Positions 16,305-26,086 are shown, numbered from the stretch's first letter. The stretch: 64,000 bases of DNA from Sphingomonas sp. IC-56 (GCF_021043375.1 NZ_JAJNDV010000014.1:1-64000), one strand, 5' to 3'. Translations and numbers: made by a program. The notes: generated by a model from the sequence alone, not told the origin.

Positions 16305-19300
16305 TGGCGTCGGACGCACCCGAGACGATGGACCAGGGGCCTGTCGAGCATGTCGTGATCAAGCCGCCGCTGTGGCAGCGGGTGGCGAAATGGACCGCGG
16401 TCGTGGCCGGCGGCGTGGTGCTGCTGCTCGGGGCGTTGATTTTGGGGGTGAACACCCAGCCGGGGCGCGATCTGTTGGTGAAGCAGATCAACAAATACAC
16501 GATGGCGTCCGGATTGAACTTTCAGGTCGGACGGATCGAGGGTTCGCTGTACGGCGCGATGGTTCTGCGCGACGTTCGGGTGCGTGATCCCAAGGGCGTA
16601 TTCGCCTCGGCCAACGAACTCGCGGTCGATTGGCGACCGTTCAGCTATCTGCATAGCCAGATCGACATACGCAGCCTGACCAGTCCCGAGGTGCGCATCC
16701 TGCGACTGCCGGAATTGAAGCAGACGCCGAGCGATCCCAACGCGCCGCTGCTGCCCGACATCAATCTGGACATCGGCCGGCTGGACATTAGCCGGATCGA
16801 CGTAGCGCCTGCGGTGGATGGACAGCGGCACATCGCGTCCTTGCGCGGCAGCGCGCATCTGGCGGACGGGCGTGCGCAGATCAACGCGAACGCAGGCACC
16901 ATTGCCGCGCCGGGCGTAGCGGGTGGCGACAGGGTGACGCTTAAGCTTGATGCCGTGCCCGAGCAGAACAAGCTCGACATCGACATGCGGCTCGACGCGC
17001 CGGCCAAGGGCTTGGTTGCGGGGCTGGCTGGGCTGGACCGGCCAGTGACGTTCGCCGTCGGCGGCAAGGGAAGCTGGAAGGACTGGCGCGGGCGTGCCGT
17101 GGGTACGCTGGGCGGCCGGCAACTCGCCGATCTGAGCCTGATCGCGCGGGACGGGCGCTTCCAGCTGCGCGGGCCAACCTATCCCGGCGTGTACATGGAG
17201 GGGCCGGTTGAACGGCTCGCCTCGCCGCAACTGAACGTCGAAGCCGATGCGGTGCTGGCCGACCGCAAGGTCAACGGTACCTACAAGTTCCGATCTGACG
17301 CCCTGTCGGTCGAGGCCAAGGGGCTAATCGACCTGGGGCAGAACCGCTTCGGCAACTTTAATATCGATGCGCTGCTGCTTAAGCCGGGCTCGATCGCGCC
17401 CAACCTGAACGGGCGCGATGTGCGCGCGGCGCTGGCGCTGAACGGTGCCTTTGCGACCCCGGTCGTCGACTACAAGATCCGCGCCGCGCGGCTGGGCTTT
17501 GGCGAGACGGTGGTCGAGCAGGTCTATGCCGAGGGCCGGGCGCGGGTGGATGCCGATCGCATTCTGGTGCCGGTGCGCGCGCGCGCCGCACGCGTGCTGG
17601 GGCTCAATGCCGCAGCGGGTGGGCTGGTCACCAATCTGAGCATCGCCGGCGACCTGGCGATTTCGGGCGACCAGATCCTGTCGGACAATCTGCGGCTGCG
17701 CTCCGATCGCGTGGACGCCACTGCGATCATCGCCGCCGATATGAGCGAAGGCCGCTATACCGGCGCACTCAAAGGGCGGATCAACGATTATGAGATCAAC
17801 GGCGTCGGTCTCGTCAACCTGAAGACCGATGCCGAGCTGTTCGCGGCGCCGGGTGGCGGCTGGGGCATCCGTGGCCAGGTGGCCGCGGAGACGCGGCGGA
17901 TCACCAACGAAGCCGCGCGCAACTTCCTGGGCGGCAATGCAGTGGCTTCAGCGCGCGTGGCGTTGAACCCGAGCGGCATCATCACCTTTGACAATGTACG
18001 GCTGCGCGCGCCGCAGTTCCGCGTCACCAGTGGCTCGGGCCGCTATGATCCGCGCGGGCCGCTGCTGGTCAACGCCAATGCCGTCTCGACGCAATATGGC
18101 CCGCTGTCCGCGCGGGTGAGCGGCACGCTGACCGCGCCCGAAGTACTGCTGCGCGCGCCGCGTCCGGGTCTTGGCGTCGGGCTGGTCGATCTGGAAGCGC
18201 GGGTGCGCGGGCGCGGCAATGCCTATGCGATCACCGCCAAGGGTGGCAGCAAATACGGGCCGTTCGACGCGAACGTCGTGGTGCGGATGGGCGGCGCGCT
18301 GGTGGTCGATATCGAGCAGGCGCATTTCGCCGGCATGGCGATCGCCGGACGCGTGCAGCAGACCGCCGCAGGACCGTTCGCCGGCCGTGTCACCTTCGAG
18401 GGATCGGGGATTGTTGGCAGCGCCGATCTGGCGAACCAGGCCGGCGTGCAGCGCGCCGATCTCCAGGCGCGGGCACTCAATGCCGCCATTCCCGGCATGG
18501 ACCAGTTCGCCATCGGCCGCGCGCTGATTTCGGCCAATGTGGTGCTGACCGATACGCCGCAGATCGTCGCGGACGCGCAGATCGCCAATCTTCGTAGCGG
18601 GCAGTTCGTGCTGCAGACCGCGCGGGCCAAGATCAATTACCAGGGCGGCAGCGGCACGGCGCAGCTGGTCGCGAACGGATCGTCCGGCGTGCCGTTCCGT
18701 ATAGCCGCGAACGCGCAGATGTCGCCGGAGCAATGGCTAGTGGCGCTGCAGGGGCAGGGCAGCGGAATCCGGTTCCGCACGGCCAGCCCTGCGCGGATCG
18801 CGGTGGGCAAGGACTATCGCCTGTTGCCGACGCGGATCGACTTCGACCAGGGCACGCTGCGCCTGGCGGGCAGCTATGGCGATGGCATGGCGGTGCAGGC
18901 ACGGCTCGACCGGCTCGACCTCAGCGTCGTCAACGGCTTCGTGCCGGGGTTCGGCGTGGGGGGTACCGCGACCGGTAGCCTGGACTTCGCCCAGACGAAC
19001 TCCAATGCCTTCCCAAGCGCCGATGCGCGCCTGCGGATCGACGAGTTCACGCGCTCCAGCCTGGCGTCGGTCTCGACGCCGGTGGACGTGGATTTCGTTG
19101 GCAAGCTGCTGCCCGACGGCGGCGATGCGCGTGCGATCATCAAGCGCGGCACCACCACCGTGGGCCGGCTGGTCGCGACGATGCGTCCGGCTGGGCCGGG
19201 TGCCGGCGGCTGGATGGAGCGGATGATGGCTGCGCCCCTGTCCGGTGGGGTTCGCTACAACGGTCCCGCCGCGGTGCCGTTCTCGCTGGCGGGGCTGGCC

Positions 19301-20536
19301 AACCAGCAGCTGTCCGGCGCGCTGGGGCTGGCGGCCGACTTCTCCGGCCAGGTCAATGCGCCGCAGCTGACCGGCGTGGTGCGGGCCGACGACCTGACCT
19401 ACACCAACGAGACCTATGGCACGCGCCTGACCAACATGAAGATCGACGGGCGCTTCTCCAACGACGCGCTGATCCTGAACAGCATGACCGCGCGGGCCGG
19501 CGACGGCACGATCACCGCACAGGGTCGCGTCGGGCTGTCCGCAGCCAGCGGTTATCCGATGGAGCTGACCGCCGATCTGCGCGATGCGCAGCTTGCGCGC
19601 AGCGAGGCACTGGGCGCCACCGCGACCGGGCGGCTCACGGTCACCAAGAACGCGCAGGTTTCCAAAATCGAAGGCAATCTGACGATCCCCGAAGCGCGCT
19701 ACGAGATCATCCGGCAGGGTGCCGCCGAAGTGCCCGAGCTGACCGGCATCCGGCGGCGCAGCCAGCTGGCCGCGAACAACAATCGCAACCAGCAGGCGCA
19801 GCCTTCCCAGGCGGCGGGCACGTTCGACCTCAACATCCGCGTGCGGGCCGACAACCGCCTGTTCGTGTCGGGCATGGGGCTGGAGTCCGAATGGAGCGCG
19901 CGGATCAATGTGGGCGGCACCAGTGCGGCGCCGCAGGTTCGCGGGCAGCTGGAGATCGTGCGCGGCACCTATAGCTTTGCGAGCCGCCGGTTCGAGGTGG
20001 AGCGCGGCGTCATCACCTTCCAGGGCAATCAGCTGACCAACCCGACGATCGACCTTGCAGCGAGCACGACGGCCGAGGGCATCACCGCGACGCTGAACGT
20101 GTCGGGAACGGCACAGGCGCCGCAAATCGCCTTCACCTCGTCGCCCAACCTCCCGCAGGAGGAAGTGCTGGCGCGGCTCTTCTTCGGCACCAATGTGACG
20201 AACCTGTCGGCGACCGAGGCGATCCAGCTGGCCGCCGCGGTGAACTCGCTGCGTGGCTCGGGCGGAGGCGGGCTCAATCCGCTCGGCACGCTCAAGTCGG
20301 CGACGGGCATCGACCGGCTGCGCATCCTGGGCGCGGACGAGAATAGCGGGCGCGGAACGTCGCTGGCGGCGGGCAAGTATCTGACCGACGATATCTATAT
20401 CGAAATCATCACCGACGCCCGCGGCTTCACCGCGACGCAGCTGGAGATCGCCCTCAACCGTGCGCTCAGCCTGTTGTCGCAGACCGGGTCGTTCGGCGGA
20501 TCGAGCGTAAGCCTGCGCTATTCGCGGGATTATTGA
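16304..20536 (+). CDS. tamB: TamB, translocation and assembly module subunit
   Basis: A very long (1410 aa) inner-membrane-anchored protein. A cytosolic N-terminus of about 20 aa precedes one transmembrane segment (WTAVVAGGVVLLLGALILGVN, about 33-53). A long beta-taco region rich in alternating hydrophobic strands spans the periplasm, and the C-terminal 300 aa show the conserved TamB domain: FDLNIRVRADNRLFVSGMGLESEW, GQLEIVRGTYSFASRRFEVERGVITFQG, ATLNVSGTAQAPQIAFTSSPNLPQEEVLARLFFG. Overlap with tamA (TGATG) implies translational coupling. Together they form the TAM complex. The plus strand is fully coding; long antisense frames are shadows. Confidence 0.92.
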   Translation: MASDAPETMDQGPVEHVVIKPPLWQRVAKWTAVVAGGVVLLLGALILGVNTQPGRDLLVKQINKYTMASGLNFQVGRIEGSLYGAMVLRDVRVRDPKGVFASANELAVDWRPFSYLHSQIDIRSLTSPEVRILRLPELKQTPSDPNAPLLPDINLDIGRLDISRIDVAPAVDGQRHIASLRGSAHLADGRAQINANAGTIAAPGVAGGDRVTLKLDAVPEQNKLDIDMRLDAPAKGLVAGLAGLDRPVTFAVGGKGSWKDWRGRAVGTLGGRQLADLSLIARDGRFQLRGPTYPGVYMEGPVERLASPQLNVEADAVLADRKVNGTYKFRSDALSVEAKGLIDLGQNRFGNFNIDALLLKPGSIAPNLNGRDVRAALALNGAFATPVVDYKIRAARLGFGETVVEQVYAEGRARVDADRILVPVRARAARVLGLNAAAGGLVTNLSIAGDLAISGDQILSDNLRLRSDRVDATAIIAADMSEGRYTGALKGRINDYEINGVGLVNLKTDAELFAAPGGGWGIRGQVAAETRRITNEAARNFLGGNAVASARVALNPSGIITFDNVRLRAPQFRVTSGSGRYDPRGPLLVNANAVSTQYGPLSARVSGTLTAPEVLLRAPRPGLGVGLVDLEARVRGRGNAYAITAKGGSKYGPFDANVVVRMGGALVVDIEQAHFAGMAIAGRVQQTAAGPFAGRVTFEGSGIVGSADLANQAGVQRADLQARALNAAIPGMDQFAIGRALISANVVLTDTPQIVADAQIANLRSGQFVLQTARAKINYQGGSGTAQLVANGSSGVPFRIAANAQMSPEQWLVALQGQGSGIRFRTASPARIAVGKDYRLLPTRIDFDQGTLRLAGSYGDGMAVQARLDRLDLSVVNGFVPGFGVGGTATGSLDFAQTNSNAFPSADARLRIDEFTRSSLASVSTPVDVDFVGKLLPDGGDARAIIKRGTTTVGRLVATMRPAGPGAGGWMERMMAAPLSGGVRYNGPAAVPFSLAGLANQQLSGALGLAADFSGQVNAPQLTGVVRADDLTYTNETYGTRLTNMKIDGRFSNDALILNSMTARAGDGTITAQGRVGLSAASGYPMELTADLRDAQLARSEALGATATGRLTVTKNAQVSKIEGNLTIPEARYEIIRQGAAEVPELTGIRRRSQLAANNNRNQQAQPSQAAGTFDLNIRVRADNRLFVSGMGLESEWSARINVGGTSAAPQVRGQLEIVRGTYSFASRRFEVERGVITFQGNQLTNPTIDLAASTTAEGITATLNVSGTAQAPQIAFTSSPNLPQEEVLARLFFGTNVTNLSATEAIQLAAAVNSLRGSGGGGLNPLGTLKSATGIDRLRILGADENSGRGTSLAAGKYLTDDIYIEIITDARGFTATQLEIALNRALSLLSQTGSFGGSSVSLRYSRDY

Positions 20537-20571
20537 ACCGGACCGGTGGAGACGCCATCCTTTAGCCCAGT

Positions 20572-20595
20572 CCTGCTTACATTCGTGTAAGCAGG
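20572..20595. promoter_or_regulatory. perfect 10-bp stem hairpin before monooxygenase gene
   Basis: CCTGCTTACA-TTCG-TGTAAGCAGG, with a 4-base loop, 15 bases upstream of the next start codon. There is no T-tract. It could be a tamB terminator of the non-U-rich type, a mRNA structure near the GGAGG site, or a repressor operator (TTACA-N4-TGTAA). Confidence 0.5.
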
Positions 20596-20610
20596 CGGGC
20601 GGAGGACGCG

Positions 20611-22071
20611 ATGGTTGAACATTTCGATGTGGTGGTGGTCGGTGCCGGCCTGTCCGGGATTGGCGCGGGCTATCACCTCCAGACGCACTGCCCGGATCGC
20701 AGCTATGTGATTTTGGAAGGTCGCGAGCGGATGGGCGGGACCTGGGACCTGTTCCGCTATCCGGGCATCCGTTCGGACTCCGACATGCACACGCTCGGCT
20801 TCTCCTTCCGGCCCTGGACCGGCGATAAGGCGATCGCCGATGGTGCGTCGATCCTGCGCTATCTGGAGGATACCGGGCGCGAGTTCGGCATCGACCGGCG
20901 CATCCGCTTCGGACACCGCGTGACGCAGGCAGCGTGGTCGAGCGCGGAAGCGCTGTGGACGTTGACGGTGAACGAGGGTGACGAGGAGCGGCGCTTTACC
21001 TGCGCGTTCCTGCTGATGTGCAGCGGTTACTATGATTATGCGCGCGGGTATCTGCCCGACTATCCGGGCGCGGAGGCGTTTCGCGGGCAACTGGTGCACC
21101 CGCAATTCTGGCCCGGCGATCTGGACTGGCGGGGCAAGCGGGTAGTGGTGATCGGCAGCGGTGCCACCGCGGTGACGCTGGTGCCCGAACTTGCCAGAGA
21201 GGCCGCACATGTCGTCATGCTCCAGCGATCGCCCACCTATATCGTCGCGCAGCCTTCGCGCGACCGCATCGGCAATGCGCTGCGGCGCTGGCTGCCGGGC
21301 AAGACCGCGTACGCGCTGACGCGGTGGAAGAACGTGCTGGTGCAGCAATTCTACTACCAGATCATGCGGCGCTATCCGGCCAGGGCCAAGACGCGGCTGG
21401 TGGAGATGGTGCGCGATGAACTGGGGGCAGACTATGATGTCGGCACCCATTTCACCCCAAGCTACGATCCCTGGGACCAGCGGCTGTGCCTGGTACCCGA
21501 TGCGGACCTGTTCGCTACGATCCGTGCCGGCAAGGCGGAGGTGGTGACCGACACCATCGCACGGTTCACGCCCGATGGCATCGCGCTCAGTTCCGGGCGA
21601 ACCTTGCAAGCCGACCTGGTGGTGAGCGCCACTGGGCTCAACATCCAGCTGTTCGGGGGCATGCAGGTCAGCATCGATGGCGTGCCGTTCGAGCCGGCCC
21701 GGCACCTGACCTACAAGGGCATGATGTTCGCCGATGTGCCCAATCTGGCGATCGCGTTCGGCTATACCAATGCAAGCTGGACACTGAAGGCGGACCTGAC
21801 CGCCAAATATGTCACGCGCCTGCTCAACGCGATGCGTAAGCGCGGCATGCGGCAAGTCACGCCGCGCGTTTCGGAGCCGGTGGAGGATGTGCCATTCCTC
21901 GACTTCACGTCGGGCTATGTCCAGCGTGCCGCGGCCGCGCTGCCGCGGCAGGGCAGCCGGACGCCGTGGCGGGTGCATCAGAACTATGCACGCGACCTGT
22001 TCGCGCTGAAGTTCGGATCGGTGGACGAGGAAATGGAGTTTTCCAGCCCCGAGCCGCGCCGGGTGGCCTGA
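20611..22071 (+). CDS. Baeyer-Villiger-type flavin monooxygenase
   Basis: An FAD/NADPH-dependent monooxygenase of 486 aa. It has the FAD GxGxxG fold VVVVGAGLSGIGAGYHL (7-23), GGTWDLFRYPGIRSDSDM (class B signature), the fingerprint FRGQLVHPQFWP, matching FxGxxxHxxxW(P/D), and the NADPH GxGxxG (VVVIGSGATAVTLVPELA). This combination marks BVMOs, such as EthA-like enzymes, which turn ketones into esters, rather than simple N-hydroxylases. Substrate unknown. A strong GGAGG lies 6 bases before ATG. No regulator gene is adjacent. Confidence 0.87.
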   Translation: MVEHFDVVVVGAGLSGIGAGYHLQTHCPDRSYVILEGRERMGGTWDLFRYPGIRSDSDMHTLGFSFRPWTGDKAIADGASILRYLEDTGREFGIDRRIRFGHRVTQAAWSSAEALWTLTVNEGDEERRFTCAFLLMCSGYYDYARGYLPDYPGAEAFRGQLVHPQFWPGDLDWRGKRVVVIGSGATAVTLVPELAREAAHVVMLQRSPTYIVAQPSRDRIGNALRRWLPGKTAYALTRWKNVLVQQFYYQIMRRYPARAKTRLVEMVRDELGADYDVGTHFTPSYDPWDQRLCLVPDADLFATIRAGKAEVVTDTIARFTPDGIALSSGRTLQADLVVSATGLNIQLFGGMQVSIDGVPFEPARHLTYKGMMFADVPNLAIAFGYTNASWTLKADLTAKYVTRLLNAMRKRGMRQVTPRVSEPVEDVPFLDFTSGYVQRAAAALPRQGSRTPWRVHQNYARDLFALKFGSVDEEMEFSSPEPRRVA

Positions 22072-22108
22072 CCGGGCACCAAGCCGCGCCGCAGCCGTTG
22101 GTGGGGGC

Positions 22109-23398
22109 ATGGAGAACCTGCCCCAGCTGATTGCGGACGCTGCCGAGCCGTTGCCCGACATCGACGACCCCGCCTTTGCCGAAATCGCCGACCGCTTTGC
22201 CGATGCGCAAGTGGTGCTGTTGGGGGAGGCGAGCCACGGGACGTCCGAGTTCTACCGGGCGCGGGCGGCGATTACGCGGCGGCTGATCGAGCGGCACGGC
22301 TTCACGACTGTCGCGGTGGAAGCGGACTGGCCCGACGCGGAAGTGATCGACCGCCATGTCCGCCAGCGGCCGGCGGTCGACCTGCCGCCGCCGTTCCAGC
22401 GCTTCCCCACCTGGATGTGGCGCAACCGCGAGTTCTTCGGCTTCGTTGAATGGCTGCGCGCGCATAATAGTGGGTTGGAGGAGGGCGCGCGGGCGAGCTT
22501 CCATGGCCTCGACCTGTACAATCTCAACGGGTCGATCCGGGCGGTGATCGACTATCTCGACCGGACCGATCCGGAAGCCGCAGCCGTGGCGCGCGAGCGC
22601 TATGGCTGTCTGGCGCCGTGGCGTGACGCACCGGAACGCTATGGACGGCTGGCGATCACCGAGGGCTTTGCGCGGTGCCAGAAGGCAGTGCTCGGCACGC
22701 TTCGCGACTTGCTCGACAAGCAGGCGCCGCTGATCGCAGCGAGCGGGGAGGACTATCTCGATGCGACGCAGAACGCCCGACTGGTCGCCAATGCCGAGGC
22801 CTATTACCGGGCGATGTACTATGGCTCAGCGGAGAGCTGGAATTTGCGCGACGAGCATATGTTCGACACGCTCGACCTGCTGATACGCGCCAAGGGTGGC
22901 AAGGCGGTGGTGTGGGCGCACAACTCGCATCTGGGCGATGCGCGCTTCACCGACATGGGGATGGAGCGCGAAGAGCTGAACCTGGGGCAGCTGGTGCGCG
23001 AGAAATATGGCGACGAGGCGCGGCTGATCGGCTTCGGGACGCATGGTGGGACGGTGGCGGCGGCGGATGATTGGGACGCGCTGATGAAGGTCAAGCAGGT
23101 GAACCCCTCGCGGCCCGACAGCTATGAGCGGGTTTGTCATGATAGCGGCGTGCCGCGCTTTTTCCTGGACCTGCGGCAGGAGCGGGCGGTGCGGGAGGCA
23201 CTTATGACGCCGCGGCTGGAGCGGTTCATTGGCGTGATCTACCGGCCCAATACCGAGCGCTGGAGCCATTACTCTACCGCCGTCCTGCCGCAGCAGTTCG
23301 ATGGGTGGTTCTGGTTTGACGAAACGCGGGCAGTGGAGGCGCTGGGCGGGGCCGAGGAAGTGGGTGGGCGCGAGGATACTTGGCCGTTTGGGTTGTAG
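22109..23398 (+). CDS. erythromycin esterase family protein
   Basis: A 429-aa protein of the EreA/B family. Diagnostic segments are VVLLGEASHGTSEFYRAR (catalytic His), TVAVEADWPDAEVIDRHVR (conserved Glu) and KAVVWAHNSHLGDARFTDMG. Bona fide Ere enzymes hydrolyse the macrolactone ester of erythromycin, but many chromosomal relatives have no tested resistance function. The gene begins 37 bases after the monooxygenase and may be co-transcribed with it. A palindromic repeat follows. Confidence 0.87.
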   Translation: MENLPQLIADAAEPLPDIDDPAFAEIADRFADAQVVLLGEASHGTSEFYRARAAITRRLIERHGFTTVAVEADWPDAEVIDRHVRQRPAVDLPPPFQRFPTWMWRNREFFGFVEWLRAHNSGLEEGARASFHGLDLYNLNGSIRAVIDYLDRTDPEAAAVARERYGCLAPWRDAPERYGRLAITEGFARCQKAVLGTLRDLLDKQAPLIAASGEDYLDATQNARLVANAEAYYRAMYYGSAESWNLRDEHMFDTLDLLIRAKGGKAVVWAHNSHLGDARFTDMGMEREELNLGQLVREKYGDEARLIGFGTHGGTVAAADDWDALMKVKQVNPSRPDSYERVCHDSGVPRFFLDLRQERAVREALMTPRLERFIGVIYRPNTERWSHYSTAVLPQQFDGWFWFDETRAVEALGGAEEVGGREDTWPFGL

Positions 23399-23410
23399 GT
23401 ATACATAGAA

Positions 23411-23512
23411 GTTCCCCGGCGGAGGCCGGGGCCCAGTTGCAGGCCAGTAGCGGCTCTCGTCCCGCGCCCACGACAAGACGCCGAAGCTGGGCCCCGGCCT
23501 TCGCCTGGGAAC
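23411..23512. repeat. family A palindromic intergenic repeat
   Basis: GTTCCCCGGCGGAGGCCGGG, GCCCAGTTGCAG, then a variable middle and AGCTGGGCCCCGGCCTTCGC-CTGGGAAC. Lies between convergent genes, 3 bases before the stop codon of the flavoprotein gene, so may end both transcripts. Confidence 0.85.
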
Positions 23513-23515
23513 TGA

Positions 23516-24739
23516 TTAGTTAGTACTGATCAGCGCAAGAGCGGCGTCGACGCCGGTCTTGTAGGCGCCGTGGGCGGTGGAGAACTCGGTGGGCGAGCAA
23601 GCCTCGCCGGCAAAGCGGATGCGCTCGTCCACGGGTGTGGTGAGCACCCGGCGCATTGCGGCCTGTCCCGGGAGGGCGTGGCTGTAGCTGCCCAGGATGT
23701 GCGGGTCCTTGCCCCAAGCGGAGCCTGCAACCAGCCTTAGACGCGGGCGCCAGTCGTTGCCGAGCAGCGCACAGAGCTCGTCGATGGCGAAGGCAGCGGC
23801 ACCGTTAAGGCCCGCAGCTTCCATGGCTTCTGCGCCTTCGCCGCCGAACATCGCTTCTATCACCGGGTGGCCGACGGGACGCAGCGTGTAGGTGGCGGTG
23901 ACCGGCGAGCGTGGGTTGCCGAGGAGATGGGAATTGGGTTCGAGTTCCTCCGCGCGGTCGACGGCGAGGAAGAACTTGTCGGCCAGGCCGAGGGGCAAGC
24001 AGGCGGCGGCGTGGAGAATGTCGTCGAAGCGTGGGTCGAAGCCGATCGTGCCGGTGGCGAGGACGTTGGTGGAGACGGTGACGATCGCCGCGTCGGCAGT
24101 GAGGGAGCCGCGGGGCGTATCGATCTGCAGGACCTTGGCGTTGCCGCTGATGCGGGTGACTGGCGTGCCGAGTGCGACGCGGGCACCGGCGGCGTGGCGG
24201 GCGATCAGGGATCCATAGCCTTCAGCGACCCGCCAGTCGGTTTCGGTCGCGGCATCGTCATAGGCGAGATAGTCGGCGATCGAGACCTCGCCATTGCCGA
24301 CGCCGTTGATGTAGCCGCTGATCGCATCGAGATAGCCATTCCATTCGCAGCCGGGCTCAAGCGCATCCGCGGCGCGGTCACTGGCCGGCGGCTCCTCACG
24401 CATGCGGCGATCAAAGGCGGCATAGGCCTGGCCTGCCGCTTTTTGCTGCTCCGGGGTAAAGCCGAGATCGCGCCATTGCTCCCGCCAGCGGGGGAGGGTG
24501 CGGTCAACCGTGAACCCTTCCGCCTCGGCGATAGTGACCCAGGGATTGTGCTCGGCCGAGTGGAGCCAGCCGGCGCCGAGGTCTAGCGGAAAGCCGCGGG
24601 TCCACACGGTGTGCGCGCGGCCGCCGAGGCGGTCCTTTGCCTCAAGCAGCAGCGCGTCATTGCCGGCATCGGTCAGCGTGCGCAGCGCGGCGACGCCTGC
24701 TGCACCGCCGCCGATCACGGCGACCCCGACGTGAGTCAC
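23516..24739 (-). CDS. flavin monoamine oxidase-like FAD oxidoreductase
   Basis: A 407-aa protein of the amine oxidase superfamily. The N-terminal FAD-binding fold is VAVIGGGAAGVAALRTLTDAGNDALLLEAKDRLGGRAHTVW, and the C-terminal FAD motif RIRFAGEACSPTEFSTAHGAYKTGVDAA matches the MAO/polyamine oxidase family. Substrate unknown. The start codon is GTG overlapping the TGA of the upstream gene, so translation is probably coupled with the small disordered protein before it. Confidence 0.85.
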   Translation of the reverse strand: MTHVGVAVIGGGAAGVAALRTLTDAGNDALLLEAKDRLGGRAHTVWTRGFPLDLGAGWLHSAEHNPWVTIAEAEGFTVDRTLPRWREQWRDLGFTPEQQKAAGQAYAAFDRRMREEPPASDRAADALEPGCEWNGYLDAISGYINGVGNGEVSIADYLAYDDAATETDWRVAEGYGSLIARHAAGARVALGTPVTRISGNAKVLQIDTPRGSLTADAAIVTVSTNVLATGTIGFDPRFDDILHAAACLPLGLADKFFLAVDRAEELEPNSHLLGNPRSPVTATYTLRPVGHPVIEAMFGGEGAEAMEAAGLNGAAAFAIDELCALLGNDWRPRLRLVAGSAWGKDPHILGSYSHALPGQAAMRRVLTTPVDERIRFAGEACSPTEFSTAHGAYKTGVDAALALISTN

Positions 24740-25035
24740 TGACCCGGCATAGGCTTGGGCTCAGCGGTGCCGGAGGTGGAGAGATGCTTGGCTTCTTCCT
24801 GGGCGCGGAGCGAGGCGGCGTCGCCGGCAACCGCGGGGCTGGCCGGATTGTTGGGCGTAGCAGCCTCCTGAGTGCGGGTGGCGTTCGGGGCGCCTTCCGC
24901 AGCGCTCTGGCCGCCCAGGCCGCCGCCAGCCGGCACGTCCTGCAACGGCTCGTCGGCGGTGAGTTGGTGGGCGGCGGTGGTTTCCTCGCGCAGTTCGGGC
25001 GTGTCGTTCAGCGGGGCGCGGTTCGGATCGGTCAT
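24736..25035 (-). CDS. small disordered hypothetical protein, 99 aa
   Basis: Composition is rich in Ala, Pro, Thr, Glu and Gln, with no hydrophobic core (starts MTDPNRAPLNDTPELREETT), so it is probably unstructured. The ATG at 25035 has AAGGAGAGCAATGCC upstream, a clear ribosome site. It overlaps the following oxidoreductase gene by the sequence GTGA. No family recognised. Expression together with the oxidoreductase is inferred from the overlap. Confidence 0.6.
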   Translation of the reverse strand: MTDPNRAPLNDTPELREETTAAHQLTADEPLQDVPAGGGLGGQSAAEGAPNATRTQEAATPNNPASPAVAGDAASLRAQEEAKHLSTSGTAEPKPMPGQ

Positions 25036-25067
25036 GGCATTGCTCTCCTTGTCCGATCCAACGCGCT

Positions 25068-25520
25068 TCAGGCCGGGCGGCTCCGCAGCAGCGCCGAGCG
25101 GAGGCATTCGCAGACCAGTTCGCCGCGCTGGTTCAGCATGCGGTGCTTCCAGGTGACGATGCCCTGGCCAGGGCGCGACTTGGAGGGGCGGAGCTCGACC
25201 ACTTCGCTCTCGGCGCGCAGCGTGTCGCCGAGGAATACCGGCTTGGGCATGCGCAGTTCGTCATAGCCGAGATTGGCGACCAGCGTGCCGGCGGTGGTGT
25301 CGCCCACGGTGATGCCGACCATCAGGCTGAAGGTGTAGGTTCCGTTGACCAGGATCTGGCCGAATTCGGAAGCCCGTGCGGCCTCCGCATCGAGGTGCAG
25401 CGGCTGTGTGTTGTGGGTGAGGGTGGTGAAAAGGAGATTATCGGTTTCGGTCACTGTGCGGCGCAGATCGTGCTGGACGACGTCGCCGACCTCCCATTCA
25501 TCGAAGAACCGTCCGGGCAT
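25068..25520 (-). CDS. MaoC family dehydratase
   Basis: A hot-dog-fold protein of 150 aa. The start MPGRFFDEWEVGDVVQHDLRRTVTETDNLLFTTLTHNTQPLHLDAEAA contains the hydratase-2 motif with Asp/His (HNTQPLHLD), and FGQILVNGTYTFSLMVG is the second conserved block. MaoC hydratases add water to enoyl-CoAs; in leucine-degradation clusters such a gene is common. It overlaps the acetyltransferase gene stop (TAATG-type) and sits in the mcc gene run. Confidence 0.88.
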   Translation of the reverse strand: MPGRFFDEWEVGDVVQHDLRRTVTETDNLLFTTLTHNTQPLHLDAEAARASEFGQILVNGTYTFSLMVGITVGDTTAGTLVANLGYDELRMPKPVFLGDTLRAESEVVELRPSKSRPGQGIVTWKHRMLNQRGELVCECLRSALLRSRPA

Positions 25521-26005
25521 TACTGGGCATCCTTCAGTTTCAATTTGAAGCCGGTGTGGCTCTTTGCCCAGCCGAGCCTTTCGTAGAATCGGTGGGCGTC
25601 GGTGCGTTCGTTGGACGAGGTCAGCTGGACCAGAAAGCAGTCCCGCTCGCGGCAGCGGTCGACCGCCCAGGCGATGAGCTGCTCGCCATAGCGGCGGCCG
25701 CGATGACTGCTCGCGATCCGAACCGCCTCGATCTGGCCGCGCCAGGCACCGCGGAAGGACAGGCCGGGGATGAAGCTGAGCTGGAGCGTGCCGATCACCT
25801 GGCCGTCAAGTTCTGCGGCGACGAGCAACTGGTTGAGGTCGGCGTCGATCGCGTCAAAGGCGGCGGCGTAGCGGGGATCGGCTGAGTCTGTTTCACGGTC
25901 GGCGGGGAGGGTGTCCTGTGCCAGCATTGCAAGGATGCTGGGAAGGTCTTCGCGGGTTGCTGAGCGAATGGTGAGCACGCGCTCGGGGTGTGTGTCGCTT
26001 GGCAT
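25520..26005 (-). CDS. GNAT family N-acetyltransferase
   Basis: A 161-aa acetyltransferase. The N-terminus TIRSATREDLPSILAML and the acetyl-CoA loop segment VRIASSHRGRRYGEQLIAWAVDRCRERDC (R/Q-x-x-G-x-G/A type) are typical, followed by LTSSNERTDAHRFYERLGWAKSHTGFKLKL. Its acceptor is not identifiable. The start ATG near 26005 is the first with a GAGAGGGAAC site upstream; the longer frame reads out of a family A repeat. Its TAA overlaps the MaoC ATG. Confidence 0.85.
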   Translation of the reverse strand: MPSDTHPERVLTIRSATREDLPSILAMLAQDTLPADRETDSADPRYAAAFDAIDADLNQLLVAAELDGQVIGTLQLSFIPGLSFRGAWRGQIEAVRIASSHRGRRYGEQLIAWAVDRCRERDCFLVQLTSSNERTDAHRFYERLGWAKSHTGFKLKLKDAQ

Positions 26006-26018
26006 GTTCCCTCTCTTG

Positions 26019-26086
26019 TTCCCCGGCGAAGGCCGGGACCCAGTTGCCACCGGCTTGTAGCTGGGCCCCGGCCTTCGCCGGGGAAC
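26019..26086. repeat. family A palindromic intergenic repeat, short copy
   Basis: GTTCCCCGGCGAAGGCC-GGGACCCAG, a loop of about 20 bases and CTGGGCCCCGGCC-TTCGCCGGGGAAC. It fills the gap between mccA and the acetyltransferase gene and may be transcribed within the same mRNA. Confidence 0.85.
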
